Source: Alphaproteobacteria bacterium (GTDB taxonomy: Bacteria; Pseudomonadota; Alphaproteobacteria; UBA7985; JAUIBT01). Taken from it: a DNA stretch of 36,697 nt. The stretch lies in the NCBI GenBank assembly GCA_030428565.1, contig JAUIDR010000034.1:1-36697 (forward strand), given 5' to 3'. A program made the translations under genes and the position numbers. Shown in pieces: positions 8,348 to 16,682 of the stretch; positions within the stretch are counted from its first letter, which is position 1; the number at the start of each line of letters is the position of its first letter. A model generated the notes under the pieces. The model saw only the letters and a program-made list of their open reading frames with translations, did no database searches and had not been told where the DNA came from.

Positions 8348-10000
8348 TCACTGGCTCATTTGCGGGTGACTGCGGGCATTGAGAGCAAAGGCCGCGTCCA
8401 ACAGCGCCTTGGTATAATCCGTCTTGGGCGCGGTGAACAAGGTGTCAGCATCGCCCACTTCGACGATTTTGGCGTTCTGCATGACCATCACCCGGTGCGA
8501 CAGCGCTTTGACAACGCGCAAGTCGTGCGACACGAACAGATAGGAGAGGTTGAGACGCGCTTGCAGGTCGCGCAACAACTCGACAATCTGCGCCTGTACC
8601 GACACATCAAGCGCTGAAGTCGGCTCATCCAAAACCAGCAGCTTGGGGTTCAAAATCAGAGCGCGGGCAATAGCGATACGCTGGCGCTGGCCGCCCGAAA
8701 ATTCGTGCGGGTAGCGGTAGCGATCGGCCGGATCAAGCTGCACCAACTTGAGCATGTCGATGATACGCTGTTCGCGCGCCTCTGCCGACAGCCCGCGATC
8801 ATGCGCGCCCAGCCCTTCACCGATGATCTCGCTGACCGATAGGCGCGGCGACAGTGAGCCGTAGGGGTCTTGAAAAACGATCTGCATACGCGAACGCAGA
8901 GGTTTGAGGCGTCGTTGATCCAGTGCCTGCACTTCTTGGCCAGCAAAGCGGATCGGGCCGCGCGATTCGATCAAACGAAGCAGGCCCAGCGCCAAGGTGG
9001 TCTTGCCCGAGCCCGACTCGCCGACAACGCCCAAGGTCTCGCCCTGGCGCAGGCTGAGATCAACGCCGTCGACCGCCTTAACGTGGCCAACAACGCGCTT
9101 GAGCAGCCCCTGTTTGATCGGAAAATAGACCTTGAAATCATCGGCCGCTAGCAACTCGGGCGCGTCTTCGGGCACCGGTCGCGGCGCGCCTTGCGGCTCG
9201 GCGTCCAGCAGCATGCGGGTATAGGCGTGCTGCGGATCGTCAAAGACCTGGGCGGTTGGCCCCGATTCGACAATTTCGCCTTGGGTCATGACGTTCACAC
9301 GGTCGGCCATCTTGCGCACCACGCCAAGATCGTGGCTGATGAACAGGATCGACATACCCAGATCGCGCTGCAATTCCTGCAACAGCTCCAAGATTTGCGC
9401 CTGAATGGTCACGTCGAGCGCGGTTGTCGGTTCGTCGGCGATCAGCATGTCCGGCTCGTTGGCCAGAGCCATAGCGATCATGACACGCTGGCGTTGGCCG
9501 CCTGACAGCTCATGCGGATAGACATCCAGCTTAGCCCGCGCATCACGGATGCCGACTTGCTCCAACAGCTCCAGCGCCCGCGCGCGGGCTTTGGTGCTGC
9601 TCATGCCTTGGTGGACCTTCAGAACTTCGGTGATCTGCTTGGAGACCCGGTGCAGCGGGTTCAGCGAGGTCATGGGCTCTTGGAAGATCATCGACACGCG
9701 GTTGCCGCGCAATTGCCGCAGCTTGCGGTCGCTCAGGCTCAGCACATCTTGATCGAAAAGCTTCACCTTGCCTGTGGGGTAGCGTGTGCCGATCTCCGGT
9801 AACAGCTTGAGCGTGGTCAGCGCAGAAATCGACTTGCCCGAACCCGACTCGCCCACCAAGGCGACGGTCTCGCCGCGCTTGATATCAAAGGAGATATTGG
9901 AGACCGCGCGCTGCCATCCGCGCGGGGTGTTGAATTCGATCGACAGATCTTCGACCGTCAAAATCGTCTCGCGCGAAGCCTTGGCGTCCTGTTGGGTCAT
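8348..10000 (-). CDS. yejF: Peptide ABC transporter, fused dual ATPase subunit
   Basis: This subunit powers import of oligopeptides and microcin-C-like compounds through the YejBE channel on the cytoplasmic face. From ATG 10000 it has 550 residues containing two complete ABC ATPase domains. The first has Walker A GESGSGKS (50-57), LSGGQ (165-169) and DEPTTALD. The second has GESGSGKT (327-334), FSGGQ (434-438) and DEPTSALD. This tandem layout is that of YejF, whereas Opp/Dpp systems use two separate ATPases. GGAGG precedes ATG 10000. A longer frame from 10057 would overlap yejE and is less likely. It lies 10 bp after yejE. Confidence 0.93.
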   Translation of the reverse strand: MTQQDAKASRETILTVEDLSIEFNTPRGWQRAVSNISFDIKRGETVALVGESGSGKSISALTTLKLLPEIGTRYPTGKVKLFDQDVLSLSDRKLRQLRGNRVSMIFQEPMTSLNPLHRVSKQITEVLKVHQGMSSTKARARALELLEQVGIRDARAKLDVYPHELSGGQRQRVMIAMALANEPDMLIADEPTTALDVTIQAQILELLQELQRDLGMSILFISHDLGVVRKMADRVNVMTQGEIVESGPTAQVFDDPQHAYTRMLLDAEPQGAPRPVPEDAPELLAADDFKVYFPIKQGLLKRVVGHVKAVDGVDLSLRQGETLGVVGESGSGKTTLALGLLRLIESRGPIRFAGQEVQALDQRRLKPLRSRMQIVFQDPYGSLSPRLSVSEIIGEGLGAHDRGLSAEAREQRIIDMLKLVQLDPADRYRYPHEFSGGQRQRIAIARALILNPKLLVLDEPTSALDVSVQAQIVELLRDLQARLNLSYLFVSHDLRVVKALSHRVMVMQNAKIVEVGDADTLFTAPKTDYTKALLDAAFALNARSHPQMSQ

Positions 10001-10010
10001 GGCCACCTCC

Positions 10011-11096
10011 CTAGCGCAGCTGTTTGCGCGGATCGAAGGCATCGCGGATACCCTCACCGACGAAGATCAGCAACAACAACAGACCACCCAAGACGCCAAA
10101 GGCGGTAAAGGCCAGCCAATAGGCATCCAGGTTTTGGCGCGCTTGCAAAGAAAGTTCGCCCAAGGAGGCGGATGTCGGCGGCAGGCCGAAGCCCAAGTAG
10201 TCCAGCGAGGATAGGGCTGTGACCGAACCCGCCAAGCTGAAGGGCAAGAAGGTCATGGTCGCAACCAAGGCGTTGGGCAGCACGTGCTTAAAAATGATGG
10301 TGGGTTCACGTAGGCCCAGCGCCCGCGCCGCGCGCACATAATCCAAATTTCGGGCACGGAAGAACTCGATACGCACGACCCCCATGCCGCCGTACCAGCT
10401 AAAAACGATAAACAGCAACAGCAGCATCCAAAAGCCCGGCGTGCGGATCGAAGCCAGGATGATCAGAACGTAAAGGGTCGGAATAGAGCTGTAGATCTCT
10501 AGCACGCGCTGGAAGATCAGATCGGTCCAGCCGCCATAATAGCCCGAAATCGCGCCGGCAATGATGGAAGTAAAGGTGGTAACGATGGTCAAGATGAAGC
10601 CAAAGGCCAAGCTGACCCGCAAACCATAGATGACCCGCGCCAAGACATCGCGCGCTTTGGCATCAACGCCCAAGGGGTGTTCCATGCTGGGCGGATAGGG
10701 GGCAAAGGGCACACCGTCGCCCGCATCCAGCGGCGTATCGAAGGAATAGGGGATGAGAAGAGGGTCTAAGATCCAGCCCTTCTCATTGATGAGGGCCCGG
10801 ATTTCTTCAGAGCGGTAGTCAACTTGGATCGGTAAGAAGCCACCAAAATCGATCTCAAGGTAGGTGTTGAACAAGGGAAAGAAGGGCTGGCCATCGTACC
10901 AAATGAAGATGGGCTGCGTGTTGGCCAACAGCTCGGCAGGTAGCGTGAATAGCGCGATGAGCAGCAACAAAATCGCGGCGCCCAACGCCAGACGGTTTTG
11001 CTTGAAGACCTGCCAGCGGCGCCAATTCATCGGCGAGACCCGCAAGAAGCCCAGGATTTTATACGACGGCAGCGCCAGGTTAATCGGCTCGATCAT
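10011..11096 (-). CDS. yejE: Peptide ABC transporter permease
   Basis: This is an inner-membrane permease of the Yej importer, pairing with YejB. From ATG 11096 it has 361 residues. The first membrane helix (about 37-58) is followed by a long periplasmic insert (about 60-150) containing the GQPFFPLFNTY segment typical of YejE. Several helices follow, and the cytoplasmic coupling loop AARALGLREPTIIFKHVLPN contacts the ATPase. GGGAGG lies seven bases before the ATG, and the gene starts two bases after the yejB stop. A TTG at 11102 would overlap yejB but adds only two residues. Confidence 0.93.
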   Translation of the reverse strand: MIEPINLALPSYKILGFLRVSPMNWRRWQVFKQNRLALGAAILLLLIALFTLPAELLANTQPIFIWYDGQPFFPLFNTYLEIDFGGFLPIQVDYRSEEIRALINEKGWILDPLLIPYSFDTPLDAGDGVPFAPYPPSMEHPLGVDAKARDVLARVIYGLRVSLAFGFILTIVTTFTSIIAGAISGYYGGWTDLIFQRVLEIYSSIPTLYVLIILASIRTPGFWMLLLLFIVFSWYGGMGVVRIEFFRARNLDYVRAARALGLREPTIIFKHVLPNALVATMTFLPFSLAGSVTALSSLDYLGFGLPPTSASLGELSLQARQNLDAYWLAFTAFGVLGGLLLLLIFVGEGIRDAFDPRKQLR

Positions 11097-11098
11097 GC

Positions 11099-12226
11099 TC
11101 AAACCTCCCGGCTCTCAAAGTCGATGCGCGGATCGACCACGGTCAGCATAAAGTCGGAAAAAATGCCCATCAAAAGACCGAACAGGGTGAAGAAATAGAG
11201 GGTGGAGAAGATGATGCCGTAGTCACGCTTGATGACCGCCTCATAGCCCAGCTTGCCCAGACCATCGAGCCCGAAAATCACCTCGATCAACAGCGAGCTG
11301 GAGAACAAGATGCCCAACAAAGCCGCCGGAAAGCCGGAAATGATGAGGATCATGGCATTGCGGAACACATGGCCATATAGAATGCGCGTGTTGGTCAGGC
11401 CCTTGGCTCGGGCGGTCAACACGTATTGCTGGCGGATTTGATCGAGAAACGAGTTCTTGGTCAGCAGGGTCAGGGTGGCAAAAGCGCCCAACATCATCGA
11501 GACCAACGGTAACGCCAGGTGCCAGAAATAGTCCAAGACCTTTTGCAGAGCGCTGAGGTCGTCGAAATTGACCGACACAAGCCCGCGATTGGGAAAGATG
11601 TTCCAAAACTGGCCGCCTGCAAACAAGGTCAGCAGCAAGATAGCCACCAAGAAACTGGGCAGCGCATAGCCAACGATAATTACAAAGCTGGTGGCCAGGT
11701 CAAAGCTGGTCCCGTCGTACAAGGCTTTGCGAATGCCCAACGGGATCGAGATGAGGTAGGTGAGCAGCGTCGTCCAGATCCCCAGCGAAATGGAGACCGG
11801 CATCTTTTCTAAGATGATGTTGAGCACCAACTCGTCACGGAAGGTGGCCTCGCCGAAGTCAAAAGTGGCATAGCGCGCCAGCATGGAGCCCAAACGCTCA
11901 TACCAAGGCTTATCAAATCCAAAGCGCTCGCGAATAATTTCGACCTGGTATTCGCTGAGGCCGAGGCGCGTTGCGGTCTCGCTGACATTGCTATTGCCGC
12001 TGCCCAGATTACCACCGCTGGCCTGGCCGCCACCGGCCTGACTGCCCGCGTCCTCACCGCCGCTTTGCAGACGGGTCAGCGCGGCATTGTGCGCGCCAAA
12101 GGTCTGGCTCAAGATTTGGTCGATCGGGCCGCCGGGGGCCGATTCGATAATCAAGAAGTTGATCAGCATGACGCCGAGCAAGGTCGGCACCACCAACAGC
12201 AAGCGGCGTATCAAGTAGGTCAGCAT
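11099..12226 (-). CDS. yejB: Peptide ABC transporter permease
   Basis: This is an inner-membrane permease of the Yej importer. From ATG 12226 it has 375 residues and begins MLTYLIRRLLLVVPTLLGV, the normal YejB N-terminus with its first helix. A Gly/Ser/Asn-rich periplasmic stretch (about 55-80) precedes the GFDKPWYERL block. This low-complexity insert is also present in E. coli YejB, so it is not an anomaly. The coupling loop YVLTARAKGLTNTRILYGHVFRNA and the C-terminal VDPRIDFESR are diagnostic. The frame stays open upstream to 12352, but those residues look non-coding. A 13-bp tandem duplication sits 7-32 bp before the start. Confidence 0.93.
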   Translation of the reverse strand: MLTYLIRRLLLVVPTLLGVMLINFLIIESAPGGPIDQILSQTFGAHNAALTRLQSGGEDAGSQAGGGQASGGNLGSGNSNVSETATRLGLSEYQVEIIRERFGFDKPWYERLGSMLARYATFDFGEATFRDELVLNIILEKMPVSISLGIWTTLLTYLISIPLGIRKALYDGTSFDLATSFVIIVGYALPSFLVAILLLTLFAGGQFWNIFPNRGLVSVNFDDLSALQKVLDYFWHLALPLVSMMLGAFATLTLLTKNSFLDQIRQQYVLTARAKGLTNTRILYGHVFRNAMILIISGFPAALLGILFSSSLLIEVIFGLDGLGKLGYEAVIKRDYGIIFSTLYFFTLFGLLMGIFSDFMLTVVDPRIDFESREV

Positions 12227-12232
12227 GGGCGT

Positions 12233-12258
12233 GATGGGCCTTGGAGATGGGCCTTGGA
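12233..12258. repeat. 13-bp perfect tandem duplication upstream of yejB
   Basis: gatgggccttgga occurs twice in direct succession (12233-12245, 12246-12258), immediately upstream of the yejB start within the 178-bp yejA-yejB gap. It could alter leader folding or ribosome access for yejB; this is inference. Confidence 0.85.
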
Positions 12259-12404
12259 AGGGAAAACGGCGGTCCTTGGGTTTGGTCAGGGCACAACCAG
12301 AGCCGAACGGGCCGAGTGCAAGGCAGCTGCCGGGACGTTGGCACTTGGCCACACCGCCCCCGTTTGCAGGCGCACTTGCACCGAACCCGTCAGGACGATG
12401 GGGG

Positions 12405-14327
12405 CTACTTATAGTAACCCGCGGCTTCTACGCGTGCGTGGCGTTCGGGGTCAAACCACCAAGCGCTGAGGCCCAAGCCATAGGTGGGCTTGGTATCGGG
12501 TTTGCCGAAGCGATCCCAGTACAAGAAGCGGTCGATATCGATGTACCACTCAAACAGGCCCGGATAATCCCATTTCAGGACGTAATCCAAAGCGCGGGCA
12601 TGCGCGCTCAGCTCTTCATAGGTCTCAGCCTTGAGCAGGTCGGCAATGATGCCGTCTACGACCGGGTTCTTCATGGCGGTCAGGTTCCAAGACAGCGGTA
12701 CATCGGCAAACTCGCTGCCCCAACGCCGACGCTGCTCTTCGCCCGGGTAGAAGGAGTTTGAGTAAGAAATCGAGGTAATATCGAAATTGCGGTCGCGCAC
12801 ACGCGACAGCCAAGACTGGGTGTCGATCCGCTTCAAGGCCGCATCCACGCCCAGGCGTTGCAGGTCTTGGACCAAGGGCCCCAGGATGGAATCGAAGTTA
12901 TCGGAATAGAAGACGAACTCCATGGCCAGGCGCTCGCCGGTCTCTTTGTGAATCAACTGGCCGCGCTTATCGCCGCTGCGCATAATCTCATAACCCGCAG
13001 CTTGGAAGTCTTCCAACGCCAGCTTGAGACTGGCCGAGTTGTTCTGGCTGCCATCGGTCTTGGGCAGTTCCCAAACCTCGGTAAAGATCAGCGGATTGAG
13101 CTGGTCTTTGTATTGGTTCAAGATCGCAAGGGTGCGGCCACTGGGCAGGCCTTCGGCGCGCAAATCGCTGGTGTTGGTGAACAGCGAGTCTGCCCGGGTG
13201 TAGGCATCAAAGAACAGGGTCTTGTTGGTCCATTCGAAATTGAACAGGCGGTTGACCGCGCGACGCACGCGCCAATCTTGGAGCTGCGGGCGGTTAAAAT
13301 TAAAGACCATGGTCTGAAAGGTCTGCGGCTGATTGTCGGGCGAGGGCGCTTTGACCATATAGCCTTCGTCCAGCGGCTTGAGCTGGCCGGGTTCATATTC
13401 GGTCGCCCAGGCTTTGGAGCGGTTTTCCACCCAGTAATCAAACTCACCTGCTTTAAAGGCAATCCGCATGACCGTAGCGTCGCTGTAATATTCGTCGCGC
13501 TGGACGTCAAAGTTGTTCAGACCCACGTTGATCGGCAAGTCTTTGCCCCAATAGTCGGGATCGCGTTCCCACTTGACGAAGCGATTGGCTTCAAAATCGG
13601 TGATTAGGTAGGGGCCCGAGCCCAGCGGCACTTCCAACGAGGTTGCCAGGAAATCGCGTCCTTCCCACCAGTGTTTGGGTAGGATGGGTAAACTGGCCGC
13701 CACCAGGGGAAACTCGCGATTGGTCTCGCCTTCTTTGATACGGAAGGTCACGGTGTGATCGTCGATCTTTTCAACCGCGCCGACCTGCTCATAGGAGGTG
13801 GCATAGATGGGGGCCGCCTTGCTGGTCATGGCCTCATAGCTAAAAATCACATCATCGGCGGTAATGGGGGTGCCGTCGGAAAACTTAGCTTCCGGGCGCA
13901 TATAGAAGGTGATCCACGATCGGTCCTCGGGCCATTCCATCGTGTGGGCGATCAAGCCGTAGTAGGTGCCCTTTTCATCAGCCGATCCCGTCATGAGGGT
14001 CTCAGTGATGCCGGAGATGCCCGCGGCCATGTCACCCTTGTCGGTCCATGAATTGAGGTTGTCGAAACCTCCCAACCGCGAAATGCGGATCGTGCCGCCC
14101 TTGGGTGCATCCGGATTGACCCAATCGAAGTGCTGGAAATCAGCCGGATATTTCGGCTCTTCAAACAGCGTAAAAGCGTGGCTTTTGTGGATGACCTGTT
14201 CGTCTGCCAAGGCTGCATTGGCTCCAATGGCCATCGGCAAGATCAAACCCATCATCAAAGCGCGAAGGCGGCGGTGACGTGTAAAGCCCTGTTGAGATCG
14301 CTTGAGCGTGCTGAATAAAGATCGCAT
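12405..14327 (-). CDS. yejA: Periplasmic oligopeptide-binding protein of the Yej importer
   Basis: YejA delivers peptides to the YejBEF transporter. Established work in other bacteria links it to microcin C uptake and, in alphaproteobacteria, to cell-wall peptides. The 640-residue protein has a signal peptide with a hydrophobic core (23-36) and a likely cleavage after ANAALA (41). A family-5 solute-binding fold follows: HAFTLFEEPKYPADFQHFDWVNPDAPKGG (split blocks at 50-78) and later SGPYLITDFEANRFVKWERDPDYWG are typical. AAGGAG lies six bases before ATG 14327, a strong site fitting a highly expressed binding protein. It is first in yejABEF-murI-cobQ. Confidence 0.93.
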   Translation of the reverse strand: MRSLFSTLKRSQQGFTRHRRLRALMMGLILPMAIGANAALADEQVIHKSHAFTLFEEPKYPADFQHFDWVNPDAPKGGTIRISRLGGFDNLNSWTDKGDMAAGISGITETLMTGSADEKGTYYGLIAHTMEWPEDRSWITFYMRPEAKFSDGTPITADDVIFSYEAMTSKAAPIYATSYEQVGAVEKIDDHTVTFRIKEGETNREFPLVAASLPILPKHWWEGRDFLATSLEVPLGSGPYLITDFEANRFVKWERDPDYWGKDLPINVGLNNFDVQRDEYYSDATVMRIAFKAGEFDYWVENRSKAWATEYEPGQLKPLDEGYMVKAPSPDNQPQTFQTMVFNFNRPQLQDWRVRRAVNRLFNFEWTNKTLFFDAYTRADSLFTNTSDLRAEGLPSGRTLAILNQYKDQLNPLIFTEVWELPKTDGSQNNSASLKLALEDFQAAGYEIMRSGDKRGQLIHKETGERLAMEFVFYSDNFDSILGPLVQDLQRLGVDAALKRIDTQSWLSRVRDRNFDITSISYSNSFYPGEEQRRRWGSEFADVPLSWNLTAMKNPVVDGIIADLLKAETYEELSAHARALDYVLKWDYPGLFEWYIDIDRFLYWDRFGKPDTKPTYGLGLSAWWFDPERHARVEAAGYYK

Positions 14328-14353
14328 GGCAAGCTCCTTTCCTTTTTGTTTGA

Positions 14354-14384
14354 CTTATATTGAAGGAATGCGGGGCGATGACAA
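14354..14384 (-). promoter_or_regulatory. Candidate promoter of yejABEF
   Basis: On the minus strand, TTGTCA (14384-14379) and TATAAG (14359-14354) resemble -35 and -10 boxes with a 19-bp spacer, slightly long. It would give a leader of roughly 20 bases before the yejA start and lies just downstream of the cytochrome gene's terminator. Confidence 0.35.
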
Positions 14385-14399
14385 CACGACAATCGTGGC

Positions 14400-14438
14400 A
14401 AAAATAAAAAAGCGCCGCCCCGAACAGGGCAGCGCCTT
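14400..14438 (-). terminator. Rho-independent terminator of the cytochrome c gene
   Basis: Read on the minus strand, GGCGCTGCCC and GGGGCGGCGC form a stem of about nine pairs with one G-U and a short TGTTC loop. The run TTTTTTATTTT follows. It lies about 65 bp after the cytochrome stop and insulates the yej operon. Confidence 0.85.
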
Positions 14439-14502
14439 TGAATGTGAGTGGCCGCGAGCGTCCAACGAAGGGCTCTAACGCGACCGAAAGCTTGCTAGCA
14501 AG

Positions 14503-15126
14503 TTAGTTGGTGCTGGTCTCTTCACTTGCCATGTCACCACCTTCAGCCGCCGCTTCTTCGCTGGCTGGGGCCTCGGCTGCTGGCAAGGGCAGCGGCGCAT
14601 CTGACAGGGTGCGCAGATAAGCGATGACGTTGGCACGGTCCTTATCCTTGACACCTGCAAAGGCCATGCTGGTGCCAGAGACATAGCCCTTGGGCTTGTT
14701 CAAGAAGAGGTTTAGCTCTTCGTAGCTCCACGCAACATCGGCGCGGTCCTTGAAGGCCTTTGAATACTTGGGGAAGTCGGTTGATGCGGCGTTGCGACCG
14801 ACGACGCCCCAAAGGTTGGGCGCGGACTTCAGCTTGGCGCCGGGCTCGTTGACGTGGCACGCGGTACACTTCTTGCTGAAGTAAGCTTCACCGGCAGCGA
14901 CATCGGCGCTGGCCAACTGAGGGCCAATGGGCTCGGGACCGCTGGGGGCCTCAGCGACTTCGACGCCGCCTTCCGCGCCGCCCTCAGCGACGGGATAGTG
15001 AGCGGCGGCTTCGAAATGGCCGTGCTCGCCGAACAGAAAATCACTGGTGACAATGTTGGCGGTTACAAATACGGTGCCGCCAAGCAACAGGGCGGCTAGA
15101 ATCTTGTTGCCTTCTAATGAAGCCAT
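14503..15126 (-). CDS. Membrane-anchored c-type cytochrome (CycM-like)
   Basis: This 207-residue protein carries electrons in the periplasm while tethered to the inner membrane. An uncleaved N-terminal helix (about 9-27) acts as anchor. An acidic Ala/Glu/Gly linker (38-72) follows, then a class I cytochrome c domain (about 75-175). It has heme-attachment motif CTACH (87-91), PNLWGVVGR, and an axial methionine in SGTSMAFAG (Met154). The acidic tail (180-207) is low complexity. The build matches alphaproteobacterial CycM (cytochrome c552), which connects the bc1 complex to aa3 oxidase. It is divergent from pheA, a neighbour pair common in alphaproteobacteria, and ends at a strong terminator. 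Confidence 0.88.
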   Translation of the reverse strand: MASLEGNKILAALLLGGTVFVTANIVTSDFLFGEHGHFEAAAHYPVAEGGAEGGVEVAEAPSGPEPIGPQLASADVAAGEAYFSKKCTACHVNEPGAKLKSAPNLWGVVGRNAASTDFPKYSKAFKDRADVAWSYEELNLFLNKPKGYVSGTSMAFAGVKDKDRANVIAYLRTLSDAPLPLPAAEAPASEEAAAEGGDMASEETSTN

Positions 15127-15220
15127 TGTGCATCTCTCTCTTTGATCCGGTTGCGATGGTTCTGGTTGCCGTGCAAACCCGGCCCCTCAACATAAAAGTT
15201 GTGCTGATAGGACATAGGCC

Positions 15221-15254
15221 CTTGTAATAGGTTCAGGACTTGTGGCTTTACAAG
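15221..15254. promoter_or_regulatory. Inverted repeat between the divergent cytochrome and pheA genes
   Basis: CTTGTAA (15221-15227) and TTACAAG (15248-15254) form a 7-bp inverted repeat with a 20-bp spacer, in the 186-bp divergent promoter region. The half-site spacing of 27 bp centre to centre is compatible with a dimeric regulator, but no known operator is recognised. Confidence 0.3.
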
Positions 15255-15312
15255 CCTTGAATGGCCACTAGGCGTCTGGCTGAAGAATTTGCCGCAGGAG
15301 TAACCCCCGAAA

Positions 15313-16194
15313 ATGAACCCCTTTGCACGATCTGACGGAAAAATCGCCTTCCAAGGGCGTCCCGGAGCCAACTCTGACATGGCGTGTCGCCGATTCTTAC
15401 CGCAGTGGGAGCCGGTGCCGTGCCAGTATTTTGAAGACGCTTTCGAGGCTCTGAAATCTGGCAAGACCGATTTGGCGATGATTCCGATTGATAATTCCAC
15501 CGCGGGCCGGGTGGCGGGCATCCACTCCTTGTTGCCCGATTCGGGTTTTCAGATCGTGGGCGAGTACTTCTTGCCCATCGAACACCAGCTGCTGGGGCTC
15601 AAAGGCGCGAGCGTTAAGGACGTCAAGCTGGTGCTGAGCCACGAACAAGCGCTGTCGCAGTGCAAGAAGACTATGAACCGGCTGGGCCTGGAGACGCAGA
15701 TTTTTTCCGATACCGCTGCGGCAGCCGAAGAAGTAGCCCGGCGCGGCGATCCAAGCTATGCCGCCGTCGCCCCGGCGCTGGCCGCCGACCTCTATGACCT
15801 GGATATCATTGAAAGGGATGTGTTTGACCGGCGCGGCAACACCACCCGCTTTATCGTGTTGAGCCGCGAGCATTTCATTCCGGACCGCGACGGACGCGCC
15901 ACTATGAGCAGTTTCGTCTTTCGCACCCATTCGACCCCAGCCTCGCTCTATAAAGCGCTGGGCGGCTTTGCCACCAACGGCATCAACATTACCAAGCTGG
16001 AGTCCTACATTCTCGACGAGCGCTTTACCCAGGCACAGTTCTACATCGACGTGGAGGGCCACTTGGAGGACAGCTCTATGCGCAACGCCCTGTTGGAGCT
16101 GGGGTATTTTTCCAGCGTGACTTTCTTGGGCACCTACGTCGCCGACCCTTTCCGCCTCAGCGGCTCGCGGGCCAGTGAACATACCGCGCGTTAG
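15313..16194 (+). CDS. pheA: Prephenate dehydratase
   Basis: PheA converts prephenate to phenylpyruvate in phenylalanine synthesis. The 293 residues hold a catalytic domain (10-185) with IAFQGRPGANS, NSTAGRV (61-67) and the essential TRF motif within GNTTRFIVL (178-180). A C-terminal ACT domain (about 198-275) with NITKLESYI senses phenylalanine, so feedback control is expected. It is a stand-alone dehydratase without the chorismate mutase domain seen in E. coli, as usual for this group. The start ATG 15313 has GGAG about 12 bases upstream, a rather long spacing. It is followed by the SRP RNA gene. Confidence 0.93.
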   Translation: MNPFARSDGKIAFQGRPGANSDMACRRFLPQWEPVPCQYFEDAFEALKSGKTDLAMIPIDNSTAGRVAGIHSLLPDSGFQIVGEYFLPIEHQLLGLKGASVKDVKLVLSHEQALSQCKKTMNRLGLETQIFSDTAAAAEEVARRGDPSYAAVAPALAADLYDLDIIERDVFDRRGNTTRFIVLSREHFIPDRDGRATMSSFVFRTHSTPASLYKALGGFATNGINITKLESYILDERFTQAQFYIDVEGHLEDSSMRNALLELGYFSSVTFLGTYVADPFRLSGSRASEHTAR

Positions 16195-16258
16195 CGCCGC
16201 GTTGACGCAACACGGATTGGGGCTTGCATTCGGACGCGCCGGACGCGATATAAGGGGC

Positions 16259-16350
16259 GGAAGGCTGGAGCGGACGGCTCCCTCGCCAACCCGGTCAGGT
16301 CCGAAAGGAAGCAGCCGTAACGAGTTCGATCCGGGTCGAGCCAGTCTTCC
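16259..16350 (+). ncRNA. ffs: Signal recognition particle RNA, small bacterial type (4.5S)
   Basis: The conserved domain IV core is visible: ggtcaggtccgaaaggaa (16293-16310) followed by gcagcc. It includes the tetraloop region and the asymmetric bulge that bind Ffh. The outer ends pair as GGAAGGCTGG (16259-16268) with CCAGTCTTCC (16341-16350), ten pairs with one G-U, which sets the boundaries at about 92 nt. The small form lacks an Alu domain, as in Gram-negative bacteria. Placement just upstream of dnaX is a common alphaproteobacterial arrangement. The exact 5' and 3' ends could shift by a few bases. Confidence 0.95.
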
Positions 16351-16682
16351 ACCGTTTGCCTTTGCCCCCAGCGCCAAGATTGGCACCGCAGCGGCAAGCC
16401 CAAGGCGGTAGGCGCCGCCAGCGCCCAGCGCCCAAAACAAGCGCCAAAATGAGGCCCCCTATAAAGGTCAGGGCTATGCTTGGGACAACCCCCGGTGGGG
16501 TGGCGCGGCATTTTTCCAAGTTAAAAGTAGTTTTAGGCGAGGCGCGCGCGTCCTGGCTCGTCGATCGCATGGCATGGCGGCCGTTTGCTCAGCCGCGTGA
16601 GGCCCCTAGATCAAGGCTGGCTACAGCGCCCGGCGACGCGATGAAGCTTGCCCAACCGCGCCCAGCGTTTTAGACCCAGCAC
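16351..16682. other. Intergenic region between SRP RNA and dnaX
   Basis: 332 bp without a supported gene. There is no strong U-tracted hairpin after the SRP RNA; a weak ACCCCC-GG-TGGGGT hairpin near 16487-16502 is followed by gcggcattttt. The dnaX promoter is presumably here but I could not define it. Confidence 0.4.

Noticed and set aside
12227-12352. Longer yejB start adding 42 residues
   Set aside because: YejB homologues begin at the MLTYLIRRLLL segment; the extension has no signal or conserved sequence and runs through a tandem duplication.
15397-16440. 347-residue open frame on the minus strand opposite pheA
   Set aside because: It is antisense to a clear pheA gene and crosses the SRP RNA; the composition is that of a shadow frame in GC-rich DNA.
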